From: Leucobacter sp.
GTDB taxonomy: Bacteria > Actinomycetota > Actinomycetes > Actinomycetales > Microbacteriaceae
NCBI GenBank assembly: GCA_031178565.1
Contig: JAPSIU010000054.1
Coordinates: 1-12,523, forward strand
DNA length: 12,523 nucleotides
Direction: 5' to 3'
Shown: piece by piece, positions 1-6,216 of the stretch
How positions within the stretch are numbered: the stretch's first letter is position 1
How the letters are laid out: each line of letters opens with the position of its first letter
Notes under the pieces: model-generated
Seen by the model: only the letters and a program-made list of their open reading frames with translations
Databases searched by the model: none
Told to the model about the DNA's origin: nothing
Translations under genes and position numbers: made by a program

Positions 1-785
1 GAGACGCTGCGCGAGAGCGGCGTCTCGACATCCGCGTTCACGGCTTCCAGGAGCGACTCATTATCCTTGCCGATCGGGAAGCACACCTGTCCGGGTTCCA
101 CGCTCGTGGCCACACGCTCATCGGGCTCGAGAACTTCCACGTCCCACGCGCCCCCGTTCTGCTCGTTCGCGTAGGTGGCGGAGCCGAACGAGTCGCTCAG
201 CGCATCGATGCGGCCGGCCTTCATGTCCTCGTACATCGCCGTGGGGTTGGGGAAGATCCGCAGATTGTCTCCGAAGATCTCCTTGAACTCAGCCATCCAG
301 TTGTACCCGTCGGGCATTCCGACGACGAGGTCCTCCTCGAGCAGCTCGGAGATGGAATCGGCACCGGAGGTCGACACGACAGCGAGCTGATCCCCGTAGA
401 CCGGCCCCGCAAGGTTCAGCACCTCGGCTCGCGCCGCCGTGCAGTACCAGTTGCCCGCCGCCATATCGGTGCGGCCGTTCTGAACGGACTGCACGACCGA
501 TCCCGAATCGAGCGGTTGACCGACCAGGTCGAGGCACTCCATCTCGGCGACGGCGCCCAAGATCTCCCCCTCGAGGCCCTTGAGTTCCTTCCCCTCAGCC
601 ACGAGGAACGGCGGGAGCGTGTAGGTCGCAACGGTCAGGGTGCCGTCGACCACGGTCTCGAGATCCGGGTGGGCTGGCGTGCAGTCACCGGCGCCGCCGG
701 CATCGGCCCCATCGCCGGTGCTGCAGCCCGCGAGACTCCCGGCGCCCAGGAGGGCCACCGCTGCAATGTATCCCAGCTTGCGCAT
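1..785 (-). CDS. Amino-acid ABC transporter substrate-binding lipoprotein (3'-truncated by window edge)
   Basis: This is an extracellular binding protein of the family 3 (polar amino acid) type that delivers ligand to the permeases encoded upstream. From ATG at 785, 261 residues are visible and the C-terminus lies outside the window. A short signal peptide ends in lipobox LAGC (residues 18-21), so Cys21 would be lipidated and the protein anchored to the outer membrane face. The mature part begins around DGTLTVATY (48-55). Arg119 sits in the CTAARAEVLNLAGPVY block, where family members hold the ligand's alpha-carboxylate, and GRIDALSDS (191-199) matches the second-lobe ligand loop. The start is supported by an AAGGA site about 7 nt upstream. 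It is the last gene of a four-gene operon, 33 bp after the second permease. Extra Cys residues (35, 84, 115, 235) could form disulfides. The family is clear, but the ligand cannot be read from the sequence. Confidence 0.93.
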   Translation of the reverse strand, partial: MRKLGYIAAVALLGAGSLAGCSTGDGADAGGAGDCTPAHPDLETVVDGTLTVATYTLPPFLVAEGKELKGLEGEILGAVAEMECLDLVGQPLDSGSVVQSVQNGRTDMAAGNWYCTAARAEVLNLAGPVYGDQLAVVSTSGADSISELLEEDLVVGMPDGYNWMAEFKEIFGDNLRIFPNPTAMYEDMKAGRIDALSDSFGSATYANEQNGGAWDVEVLEPDERVATSVEPGQVCFPIGKDNESLLEAVNADVETPLSRSV

Positions 786-818
786 GGTGTTTTCCTTTCA
801 TTTGGTGGAGCGTTACTG

Positions 819-1463
819 CTACAGGTGCCGTGACAGGCGTCGCTCGAGTCGTTCGACCACCGCCGACGCGGAGATCGTGATGATGCCGTACATGACGCCG
901 GCAATGACGAAGAGGTTGAAGTAGTGGAACGTCGAGCCGGCGATCGAGCGCGCCTGAGACATGAGCTCGGGGACGGCGATGGTGGAGGTGAGCGTCGTCG
1001 CCTGGAACATGAGGACGCAGAAGCTCACCAGAGCCGGCAGTGCGATTCGCATGCCCTGCGGGATCACCACGTCCCACATCACCCAGGCCTGCTTGATGCC
1101 CAGTGCCTGAGCGGCCTCGACCTCGCCCTCCGGAACCGCCTGCAGCCCTCCTCGGATGATCTCGCTCGTGTACGAGGCTGTCGTGAGGCCGAGCGCGATC
1201 CCCGCGGAGAGGAACGCAGACAGGGTCACCGGGAGTCCGTAGTAGACGATCTGCAGGAGCACAAGCGCCGGAGTTCCCCGGCCGATCTCCACGAACGCGA
1301 CGGCGATTCCCCGCGCCACTCGGCGCTTCGACATCATGGCCATCGCGAGCAGGAGTCCTCCCGGCAATCCCAGCAGGAACGTCAGCGCGGCGAGACGAAC
1401 GCTGATCCAGAGCCCTCCGGCCAGCTGCGGCCAGTACGTCAAGAAGTCTTCGACGATACCCAT
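819..1463 (-). CDS. Amino-acid ABC transporter permease (HisM/GlnP-like, second permease)
   Basis: This inner-membrane subunit of the polar amino-acid importer is 214 residues, normal for the family. Hydrophobic segments lie near residues 16-42, 53-78, 85-97, 140-160 and 180-200. The cytoplasmic EAA loop that docks on the ATPase is residues 116-136 (EAAQALGIKQAWVMWDVVIP), with the conserved Gly at 122. Family blocks RGTPALVLLQIVYYG (62-76) and SYTSEIIRGGLQAVP (97-111) are present. Its ATG at 1463 directly abuts the stop codon of the preceding permease, and a GGTGGTGAGG stretch just before it can serve as the ribosome site, so translation is probably coupled. It likely forms a heterodimer with the 1464-2117 product. 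The substrate is unknown; the divergent enolase-family gene hints at a proline-type amino acid. Confidence 0.94.
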   Translation of the reverse strand: MGIVEDFLTYWPQLAGGLWISVRLAALTFLLGLPGGLLLAMAMMSKRRVARGIAVAFVEIGRGTPALVLLQIVYYGLPVTLSAFLSAGIALGLTTASYTSEIIRGGLQAVPEGEVEAAQALGIKQAWVMWDVVIPQGMRIALPALVSFCVLMFQATTLTSTIAVPELMSQARSIAGSTFHYFNLFVIAGVMYGIITISASAVVERLERRLSRHL

Positions 1464-2117
1464 CTACCTCACCACCTTGCTCCGGAGTCGCGCGTCCAGC
1501 TTCCTCGTCGCCCAGGCCGAGGGGATCGTCATCATGAGGTAGTAGGCCCCAGCGATGAAGAAGGGTGTGGCGGAGCTCATCGTCGCAGACATCGAGGTCG
1601 CGTAGTACGTGATCTCGAAGACGCCGATCGTCGAGACCAGCGAGGAGTCCTTCAGCAGACCGATCGCGTAGTTCGCGCTGGCCGGCGTGGCGACCCGCAC
1701 GACCTGAGGCGTGATCACGAACCGCACAGTGTCGCGCCTCGCGAGACCGAGGGCCGACCCCGCCTCCCACTGGTCCTTATTGATGGCCGTCAGCGATCCA
1801 CGATAGATCTCTGCCATGTACGCGGACGACACCAGGCTCAACGCGATCACCGCGGAGACGGCCGAGGTGAAGACGCGCCCGAGGGAGGGATCGAACTGGG
1901 TCGGCCCGTTGTAGATCAGGAACAGCCACACGAGCAGCGGAATGCCGCGCACCACCTCGATGAACGCCCGCCCGATCCACCGCAGAGGCGCGATCTTCGA
2001 GATGCGCAGGAGGAGCACCGGCACCCCGAGCACCGCCCCGCCGACAAAACCGACCACGGTCATCTGCAGCGTCGTGAGAATCCCGTTCGCGACGCCCGCC
2101 CACATCTCCGCGTTCAT
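1464..2117 (-). CDS. Amino-acid ABC transporter permease (HisQ/GlnP-like, first permease)
   Basis: This is the other membrane subunit of the same importer, 217 residues. Family blocks are RGIPLLVWLFLIYNGPTQF (57-75), AYMAEIYRGSLTAI (99-112), the EAA loop at 118-138 (EAGSALGLARRDTVRFVITPQ) and KDSSLVSTIGVFEI (156-169). The start ATG overlaps the ATPase stop codon in an ATGA arrangement (2114-2117). No strong ribosome site precedes it, so translational coupling to the ATPase gene is likely. The TAG stop (1464-1466) touches the ATG of the next permease with no gap. Compared with its partner it has a longer, more polar loop between residues 70 and 85. Function at family level is secure; the ligand is not. 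Confidence 0.94.
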   Translation of the reverse strand: MNAEMWAGVANGILTTLQMTVVGFVGGAVLGVPVLLLRISKIAPLRWIGRAFIEVVRGIPLLVWLFLIYNGPTQFDPSLGRVFTSAVSAVIALSLVSSAYMAEIYRGSLTAINKDQWEAGSALGLARRDTVRFVITPQVVRVATPASANYAIGLLKDSSLVSTIGVFEITYYATSMSATMSSATPFFIAGAYYLMMTIPSAWATRKLDARLRSKVVR

Positions 2118-2878
2118 GTCCGGTCCAGCACCGCCCTGAGGAATCCCCGCGTGCGCGGGTGCTGGGGGTCCGTGAAGATCTCTTGCGGGTCGCCCTCCTC
2201 GATGATGTCGCCGTCTCCCATAACGATGAGGTGGTCGCTGACGTCGCGCGCGAACTGCATCTCGTGGGTGACCACCGCCATCGTCATGCCCTCCTCCGCG
2301 AGTTCCCGCATGACCTTCAGAACCTCCAGGCCCACCTCGGGATCGAGGGCGGACGTCGGTTCGTCGAAGAGCATCACCCGGGGGTCGAGTGCGAGCGCCC
2401 GTGCAATCGCGATCCGCTGCTGCTGTCCGCCCGAGCAGCGCGCAGGGTACTCGTCGGCTTTATCCGCGAGGCCGACGCGGTCCAGAAGCTGCCGCGCTCG
2501 TTCCTCCGCCTCCGCCCTGTTCCGACCCAGCACTCGCTGCTGCGGGAGGACGACGTTCTTCAGGGCGGACATATGCGGGAAGAGGTTGAACGACTGGAAC
2601 ACCATGCCGACGCGGGACCGGAGATCGGCGAGCTCCTTGCCGGTGACCTGGCGCTCCGTATCAATCCTCACCCCGTCGACGCTGATGACCCCGGCCGTCG
2701 GTCTCTCCAGCAGGTTGATGCACCGGAGCAGCGTGCTCTTGCCCGCACCGCTCGGCCCGATGAGGGCGGCGACCTGCCCTTGCTGGATGTCCAGGGAGAT
2801 CTTCTTCAGGACCACGTGGTCGCCGAAGCGCTTCTCGACATCCACGAGTTGAATTGCAGGATCCACGTTGACGCTCAT
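2114..2878 (-). CDS. Amino-acid ABC transporter ATP-binding protein (GlnQ/HisP-like)
   Basis: This is the cytoplasmic ATPase that powers the importer, 254 residues from the chosen ATG at 2878. Walker A is GPSGAGKST (41-49), the Q-loop is Gln95 in MVFQSFNLFPHMS, the signature is CSGGQQQR (148-155, Cys replacing the usual Leu), Walker B is VMLFDEP (168-174) with catalytic Glu173, and the H-loop His is 205. The C-terminal block EEGDPQEIFTDPQHPRTRGFL is typical of polar amino-acid ATPases. The frame stays open 28 codons further upstream, to an ATG at 2962, but those residues do not resemble the family and overlap the repeats of the control region, so the shorter start is preferred. It is the first gene of the operon and overlaps the next by 4 bp. 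The ribosome site before 2878 is weak. Confidence 0.95.
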   Translation of the reverse strand: MSVNVDPAIQLVDVEKRFGDHVVLKKISLDIQQGQVAALIGPSGAGKSTLLRCINLLERPTAGVISVDGVRIDTERQVTGKELADLRSRVGMVFQSFNLFPHMSALKNVVLPQQRVLGRNRAEAEERARQLLDRVGLADKADEYPARCSGGQQQRIAIARALALDPRVMLFDEPTSALDPEVGLEVLKVMRELAEEGMTMAVVTHEMQFARDVSDHLIVMGDGDIIEEGDPQEIFTDPQHPRTRGFLRAVLDRT

Positions 2879-2899
2879 TCCATGAGATTCACGACGATG

Positions 2900-2966
2900 G
2901 GAACTTCGGATGACCAACAGCCTTCCAACTCGGCGGGCGGATGGAACTTGGAGACATTCCAACTCG
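2900..2966. repeat. Alternating short direct repeats (A-B-A-B) in the divergent control region
   Basis: Two motifs alternate here. GGAACTT occurs at 2900-2906 (followed by CGGA) and at 2943-2949 (followed by GGA). TTCCAACTCG occurs exactly at 2923-2932 and 2957-2966, 34 bp apart. TCCAA within the second motif is also inverted relative to TTGGA at 2948-2952. The cluster lies 20-90 bp upstream of the ATPase start, where an operator or activator site for the importer operon would sit. The repeats are seen directly; a regulatory role is inferred, and no regulator gene is in view. Confidence 0.4.
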
Positions 2967-3056
2967 CAGCTCGTTCTTCAGAAGATTTCCACCGGGCCCG
3001 GCCAATGACCTTTACTGGGGCGGCATCAGCGGTATTCCGAACGCGACTGCGGCGGC

Positions 3057-3071
3057 TTGTGATTCGAACAA
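3057..3071. promoter_or_regulatory. Interrupted dyad TTGT-N7-ACAA, possible LysR-type binding site
   Basis: The sequence TTGT, seven bases containing TTCGA, then ACAA forms an interrupted dyad with the T-N11-A spacing typical of LysR-type regulator boxes. It lies about 125 bp upstream of the enolase-family start and 180 bp upstream of the ATPase start. Four-base arms are short enough to arise by chance, so this is only a candidate. Confidence 0.22.
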
Positions 3072-3194
3072 TCCGCGCTCGCCCGATGGGCAGCCAAGCT
3101 AGAACACACCTTCATCTCCGGCTCGAACACGGTCACCCGAGTTCGTTCCTCGCGACTTGCGATAACAGCCGGACGCTTCCGAGGAGACCAACTT

Positions 3195-4298
3195 ATGAAA
3201 ATCAGCAGTATCTCCCTCTTCGCTTTCGATCTGCCGCTTCGCGAGGTGCAATCGTTGTCGCGAGGACGCAGGTTCGACCGATTCGGGGCAACAGTCATCA
3301 GGATCGATACCGACGAAGGTGTGAGCGGCTGGGGCGAGGTGACCCCCTGGGGCTCTTCATACCTGGCGGCCTTTCCGGGCGGCGTCCGTCAGGCGGTCTG
3401 CGACATGGCACCTGCACTGCTCGGCGAGGACCCTCGTTTTCCCGAAGCCGTCTATCGCGTCATGGACCGCGAACTCGCCGGTCACGTCTATGCGAAGGCG
3501 CTGGTCGATTTCGCGGTGTGGGATATCGCCGGTAAGTGGACGGGTCTCCCCATTCATGCCCTGCTCGGCGGCGCGCAGAACGCTGCACCGCACCTGTCGG
3601 CCGCTCTGCACCTCGACGCTCCCGAGGCCATGCTCGCCGCGCGCGACCGTTACCGGACCGCGGGGGTCGGGACGTTCTCGGTGAAGATGGGCCAGGGGAT
3701 CCAGCTCGACAGCGAGGTCATCGAGCAGTTCCAGACGACGAAGCTACCGCACGAGACGAATGTATTCGACGCGAACGGCGGCTGGAGTAGAGCGGAAGCC
3801 GTCACGATCATGCAACGTGCGCATGCCGCAGACTTCATGGTCGAACAGCCGTGCTCGACATACGAGTCAACCCTGAGCGTGAGACGGAAGACCAGTCAGC
3901 CGATCTCGCTGGACGAGTGCATGACCGATGTTCAGGTGCTGGTGCGCGCCATCGAGGAACACGCTTGCGAGGCTGTCAACATCAAGCTCGCCCGTGTCGG
4001 TGGCTACACCAAGGCACGCCAGATCCGGGACCTGCTCCTGGCCTACGATCTTCAGATGTACGTGATGTGCATGGGCGGGACGGCACTGAGCGACACGATA
4101 TCCGCCAATTTCGCGCGCACTGTGCCGCTCGATCGCCTCGTGGGCGCGTGGGCCTCCCAGGAGTACGTCACCCTCGATATCTGCCCCGGTCAGGGAGCAC
4201 GTCCCGAGAACGGCTTCCTGGTATCGCCCGATCTTGCAGGCCTCGGAGTAGCCCCCGACACGACGGCGATGGGTCCGCCTTTCGCGGTGTTCGAGTGA
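3195..4298 (+). CDS. Enolase-superfamily dehydratase/epimerase (mandelate racemase/MLE family; cis-3-hydroxyproline dehydratase-like)
   Basis: This 367-residue enzyme has the N-terminal capping domain (about 1-120) and C-terminal modified TIM barrel of the mandelate racemase/muconate lactonizing family. Metal ligands read as Asp192 (FDANGGW), Glu217 (VEQPC) and Asp240 (SLDECM). The catalytic base pair reads as Lys164 (FSVKMG) and Lys264 (VNIKLARVGG). The usual first Lys of the KxK motif is Ser162. The blocks GWGEVTPWGSSYLAAFPGGVR, GHVYAKALVDFAVWDI, VEQPC, RVGGYTKARQIRD and GTALSD resemble, from memory, cis-3-hydroxy-L-proline dehydratase and its relative 4-hydroxyproline-betaine 2-epimerase. 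The first would yield pyrroline-2-carboxylate. The divergent amino-acid importer and the convergent ProP-like carrier support a proline-type substrate. GAGGAG lies 8 nt before the ATG. The superfamily is certain; the exact reaction is a guess between these two and unknown alternatives. Confidence 0.9.
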   Translation: MKISSISLFAFDLPLREVQSLSRGRRFDRFGATVIRIDTDEGVSGWGEVTPWGSSYLAAFPGGVRQAVCDMAPALLGEDPRFPEAVYRVMDRELAGHVYAKALVDFAVWDIAGKWTGLPIHALLGGAQNAAPHLSAALHLDAPEAMLAARDRYRTAGVGTFSVKMGQGIQLDSEVIEQFQTTKLPHETNVFDANGGWSRAEAVTIMQRAHAADFMVEQPCSTYESTLSVRRKTSQPISLDECMTDVQVLVRAIEEHACEAVNIKLARVGGYTKARQIRDLLLAYDLQMYVMCMGGTALSDTISANFARTVPLDRLVGAWASQEYVTLDICPGQGARPENGFLVSPDLAGLGVAPDTTAMGPPFAVFE

Positions 4299-4365
4299 TC
4301 GGGGATCCTGCCAAGAGCGACACGCGAGCGAACCGTTCTCAGGCGTGACGAGCGCCGATCACTCG
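4292..4365. repeat. 11-bp perfect inverted repeat spanning both stop codons of convergent genes
   Basis: CGAGTGATCGG at 4292-4302 is repeated in perfect inversion at 4355-4365, leaving 52 bp between the arms. The left arm contains the TGA (4296-4298) of the enolase-family gene and the right arm contains the TGA (4359-4361, minus) of the MFS gene, so both genes end in the same 11 bases. The gap between the genes is only 60 bp and has no T-rich tract, so this is not a classic terminator. It may still act as a bidirectional stop structure, or be coincidence. Confidence 0.5.
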
Positions 4366-5942
4366 CCATCGCGGGAGGCGAGCGTCACCTCGGCACGACC
4401 GGCAGCCTCGACGACCTGGGGATCCGCGATGTCGAGCTCGACGTCGGTTCCCGCGGTGTAAGGGATGTACGGGAGTGGGAGCTCCTCGGGATCCAGATCG
4501 GCGTGCTGCTCCTGCGAGTCGACGATCAGAGCGGCCTCCTTCGGCGTGCGCACGTTGGGCATCGATCCATTGAGGGGGCGCCGGCTCGTCTCCCTGATTC
4601 CCAGGACGGAGAGCAGGCCGAGAGCACAGGCGGCCACGAGATAGAACGCCGGCATGAGCACGTTTCCCGTCGCCGCGACGAGTGCGCCGACGACGAGGGG
4701 CGCGGTCCCGCCGAGGGCGGCGTTGCCGACGTTGTACGCCAGACCGAGCGAGGTGTTGCGGTCTTCCGTCGGGAACTGCTCGGGGAGCGTCGACGCATAG
4801 CTCTGAGAGAAGATCGCGGAAGCGACCATCACGAAGAGAGCCCCGAACATGGCGAGCCACACCGTCCCGGTTCCCATGAGGAGGAAGGCTGGGATCGCGC
4901 AGACGATACCGATGAGGCCGCCCGCGGCCAGGACGCGCCTGCGTCCCAGCCGGTCGCCGAGTCGTCCGGCAAGGATCGTGAAGAAGATCGCCGCGAGGTA
5001 GAGCGGGAACAGCACCAGGTTGGAGAGCGCCGGCTCGAAGCCGAGCGTCTGGCTCAGGTACGTCGGTACGTACGTGAACATCGTGTAGGCGATGACGTTA
5101 CCGGCGGCGGCGATCCCGATCACGGGAAGCAACGAGCGCCACCGGCTGCGCACCACTGCGAGCACGCTCTTGTTGGCCGCGACTTCGTGCAGCTTCTCCT
5201 CGAGCTGCTCCCGGTCGTGGAGCACCGCCGAGAACGCGGGAGACTCCTCGACGCGGTAGCGAATGTAGAGCGCGATCGCGGTCATGGGGAGGGAGATCAA
5301 GAACGGGATGCGCCATCCCCAGCTTTGCATGAATTCCGGGGACGTCGTCAACTGCAGCACACCGACGAGGCCGGCGCCCAGCGCGAAGCCGACGTAGATC
5401 ATCGAAGCGAGGATGCCCGTGTATCGCCCGCGCTCGGTATCGGGCGCGAACTCGCTCAGGAACGTCGCCGCACTGGTGTACTCGCCGCTCGCCGAGAAGC
5501 CCTGGAGCAGCCGCATCGTCACCAGCAGGATCGGCGCCCACGCGCCGATCACCGCGTACCCCGGCAGCATCCCGGTCGCGAGGGTCACGACGGACATCAT
5601 CATGAGCGTGATCGTGAGCACGCGGCGGCGGCCGATCCGGTCGCCCAGCCAGCCGAAGAAGACGCCGCCGAGCGGTCGCGCGATGAACGTCACGGCGAAG
5701 GTGCCGAAGAGATAGAGGGACTGCACGACGGAGTTCGCCTCGGGCAGGAAGACCGGCCCCATCACCGTGATCAAGAATCCGAAGACACCGAACTCGTACC
5801 ACTCGATGACATTGCCGACTGCGGAGCCTCGGAGTGCCCGGGCGAGGCGCTCGGGGTGGACGATGCGGACGTCGGAGACCCGAAGCTGACGCTTGCGGAA
5901 CTCGATCGGACCTGCGCTGATGGTGCGCGCCGTGACGCTCAT
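4359..5942 (-). CDS. MFS transporter, metabolite:H+ symporter family (ProP-like)
   Basis: This is a twelve-helix proton-coupled solute carrier of the MHS group, which includes proline/betaine, alpha-ketoglutarate and shikimate carriers. From ATG at 5942 it is 527 residues. Hallmarks are GNVIEWYEFGVFGFL (43-57; the common WYD is WYE here), the loop GWLGDRIGRRRVL (98-110) repeated as GRLGDRLGRRRVL (326-338), and LLQGFSASGEYTSAATF (145-161). Helices end near 449. A 75-residue acidic, proline-containing cytoplasmic tail follows, with no coiled-coil pattern like that of E. coli ProP. The frame is open upstream to a GTG at 6062, but those 40 residues look non-coding. GGAG precedes the chosen ATG by 11 nt, which is long, so the start is uncertain. 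It is convergent with the enolase-family gene and may carry the same or a related compound. Confidence 0.92.
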   Translation of the reverse strand: MSVTARTISAGPIEFRKRQLRVSDVRIVHPERLARALRGSAVGNVIEWYEFGVFGFLITVMGPVFLPEANSVVQSLYLFGTFAVTFIARPLGGVFFGWLGDRIGRRRVLTITLMMMSVVTLATGMLPGYAVIGAWAPILLVTMRLLQGFSASGEYTSAATFLSEFAPDTERGRYTGILASMIYVGFALGAGLVGVLQLTTSPEFMQSWGWRIPFLISLPMTAIALYIRYRVEESPAFSAVLHDREQLEEKLHEVAANKSVLAVVRSRWRSLLPVIGIAAAGNVIAYTMFTYVPTYLSQTLGFEPALSNLVLFPLYLAAIFFTILAGRLGDRLGRRRVLAAGGLIGIVCAIPAFLLMGTGTVWLAMFGALFVMVASAIFSQSYASTLPEQFPTEDRNTSLGLAYNVGNAALGGTAPLVVGALVAATGNVLMPAFYLVAACALGLLSVLGIRETSRRPLNGSMPNVRTPKEAALIVDSQEQHADLDPEELPLPYIPYTAGTDVELDIADPQVVEAAGRAEVTLASRDGE

Positions 5943-6008
5943 ATACTCAGATGCTCCTTTGCTCCAGTGCGGCGAGAGGCGCGGACTCGAGATTCTCCCT
6001 GCGCTCTC

Positions 6009-6029
6009 GCCCCCGTTCGCCACGGGGGC
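6009..6029. promoter_or_regulatory. Perfect GC-rich hairpin in the leader of the MFS gene
   Basis: GCCCCCGT (6009-6016) and ACGGGGGC (6022-6029) form an 8-bp perfect stem with a 5-nt loop. It lies 67-87 bp upstream of the chosen MFS start and about 190 bp past the rarA stop, and no T-run follows on either strand. It could be a weak attenuator or terminator in the MFS leader, or an operator. If translation really starts at GTG 6062 it would lie inside the coding frame. The stem is certain, the role is not. Confidence 0.35.
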
Positions 6030-6184
6030 TGTCGTGACGAACTCAGTCTTGAGCGGAATCACCTCGACGACGATTGGAAGTGTTACGATCCCGGACAGCG
6101 CGAGTCGTGAGACTGATAAGCCGGACTCTCAGAGCCGGATCCGCTTCTGCAACGGCAGCCGGCGCGCTCCGAGCAGCGGTCACC

Positions 6185-6214
6185 GCGAAACCCATGCATT
6201 CACGGCGGTTTCGC
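6185..6214 (-). terminator. Candidate terminator hairpin just after rarA
   Basis: GCGAAACC (6185-6192) pairs with GGTTTCGC (6207-6214) in an 8-bp perfect stem with a 14-nt loop. It begins 2 bp past the rarA TAG (6217-6219). No run of T follows on the minus strand, as is frequent for hairpins behind genes in high-GC actinobacteria. The position suggests a transcript end for rarA. Confidence 0.4.
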
Positions 6215-6216
6215 CC

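Larger units (their letters stand above)
2879..3194. other. Divergent control region between the ABC importer operon and the enolase-family gene
   Basis: These 316 bp separate two divergently transcribed units and must hold both promoters, but I could not identify convincing -35/-10 pairs on either strand. No credible gene is present; the open frame that crosses into 3298 is antisense to the enolase-family gene. The region does hold short repeats (2900-2966, listed separately), a TCTTC-A-GAAGA dyad at 2975-2985, a perfect palindrome CCGGGCCCGG at 2992-3001, and a TTGT-N7-ACAA dyad at 3057-3071. A strong Shine-Dalgarno GAGGAG at 3181-3186, 8 nt before the ATG, serves the plus-strand gene. Shared control of importer and enzyme by one regulator encoded elsewhere is an inference from the divergent layout. 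Confidence 0.6.

Noticed and set aside
1..785. Binding-protein gene as a truncated pseudogene
   Set aside because: It is cut only by the window edge; the frame is intact, with signal peptide, lipobox and ribosome site.
924..2852. Long plus-strand open frame opposite the two permease genes and the ATPase gene
   Set aside because: It is antisense to three clear ABC transporter genes, its translation is Arg/His/Asp-rich with no recognisable domain, and long antisense frames are expected in GC-rich DNA.
2879..2962. N-terminal extension of the ABC ATPase to ATG 2962
   Set aside because: The extra 28 residues do not match the family and coincide with the intergenic repeats; MSVNVDPAIQLVDVEKRFG from 2878 gives a normal N-terminus.
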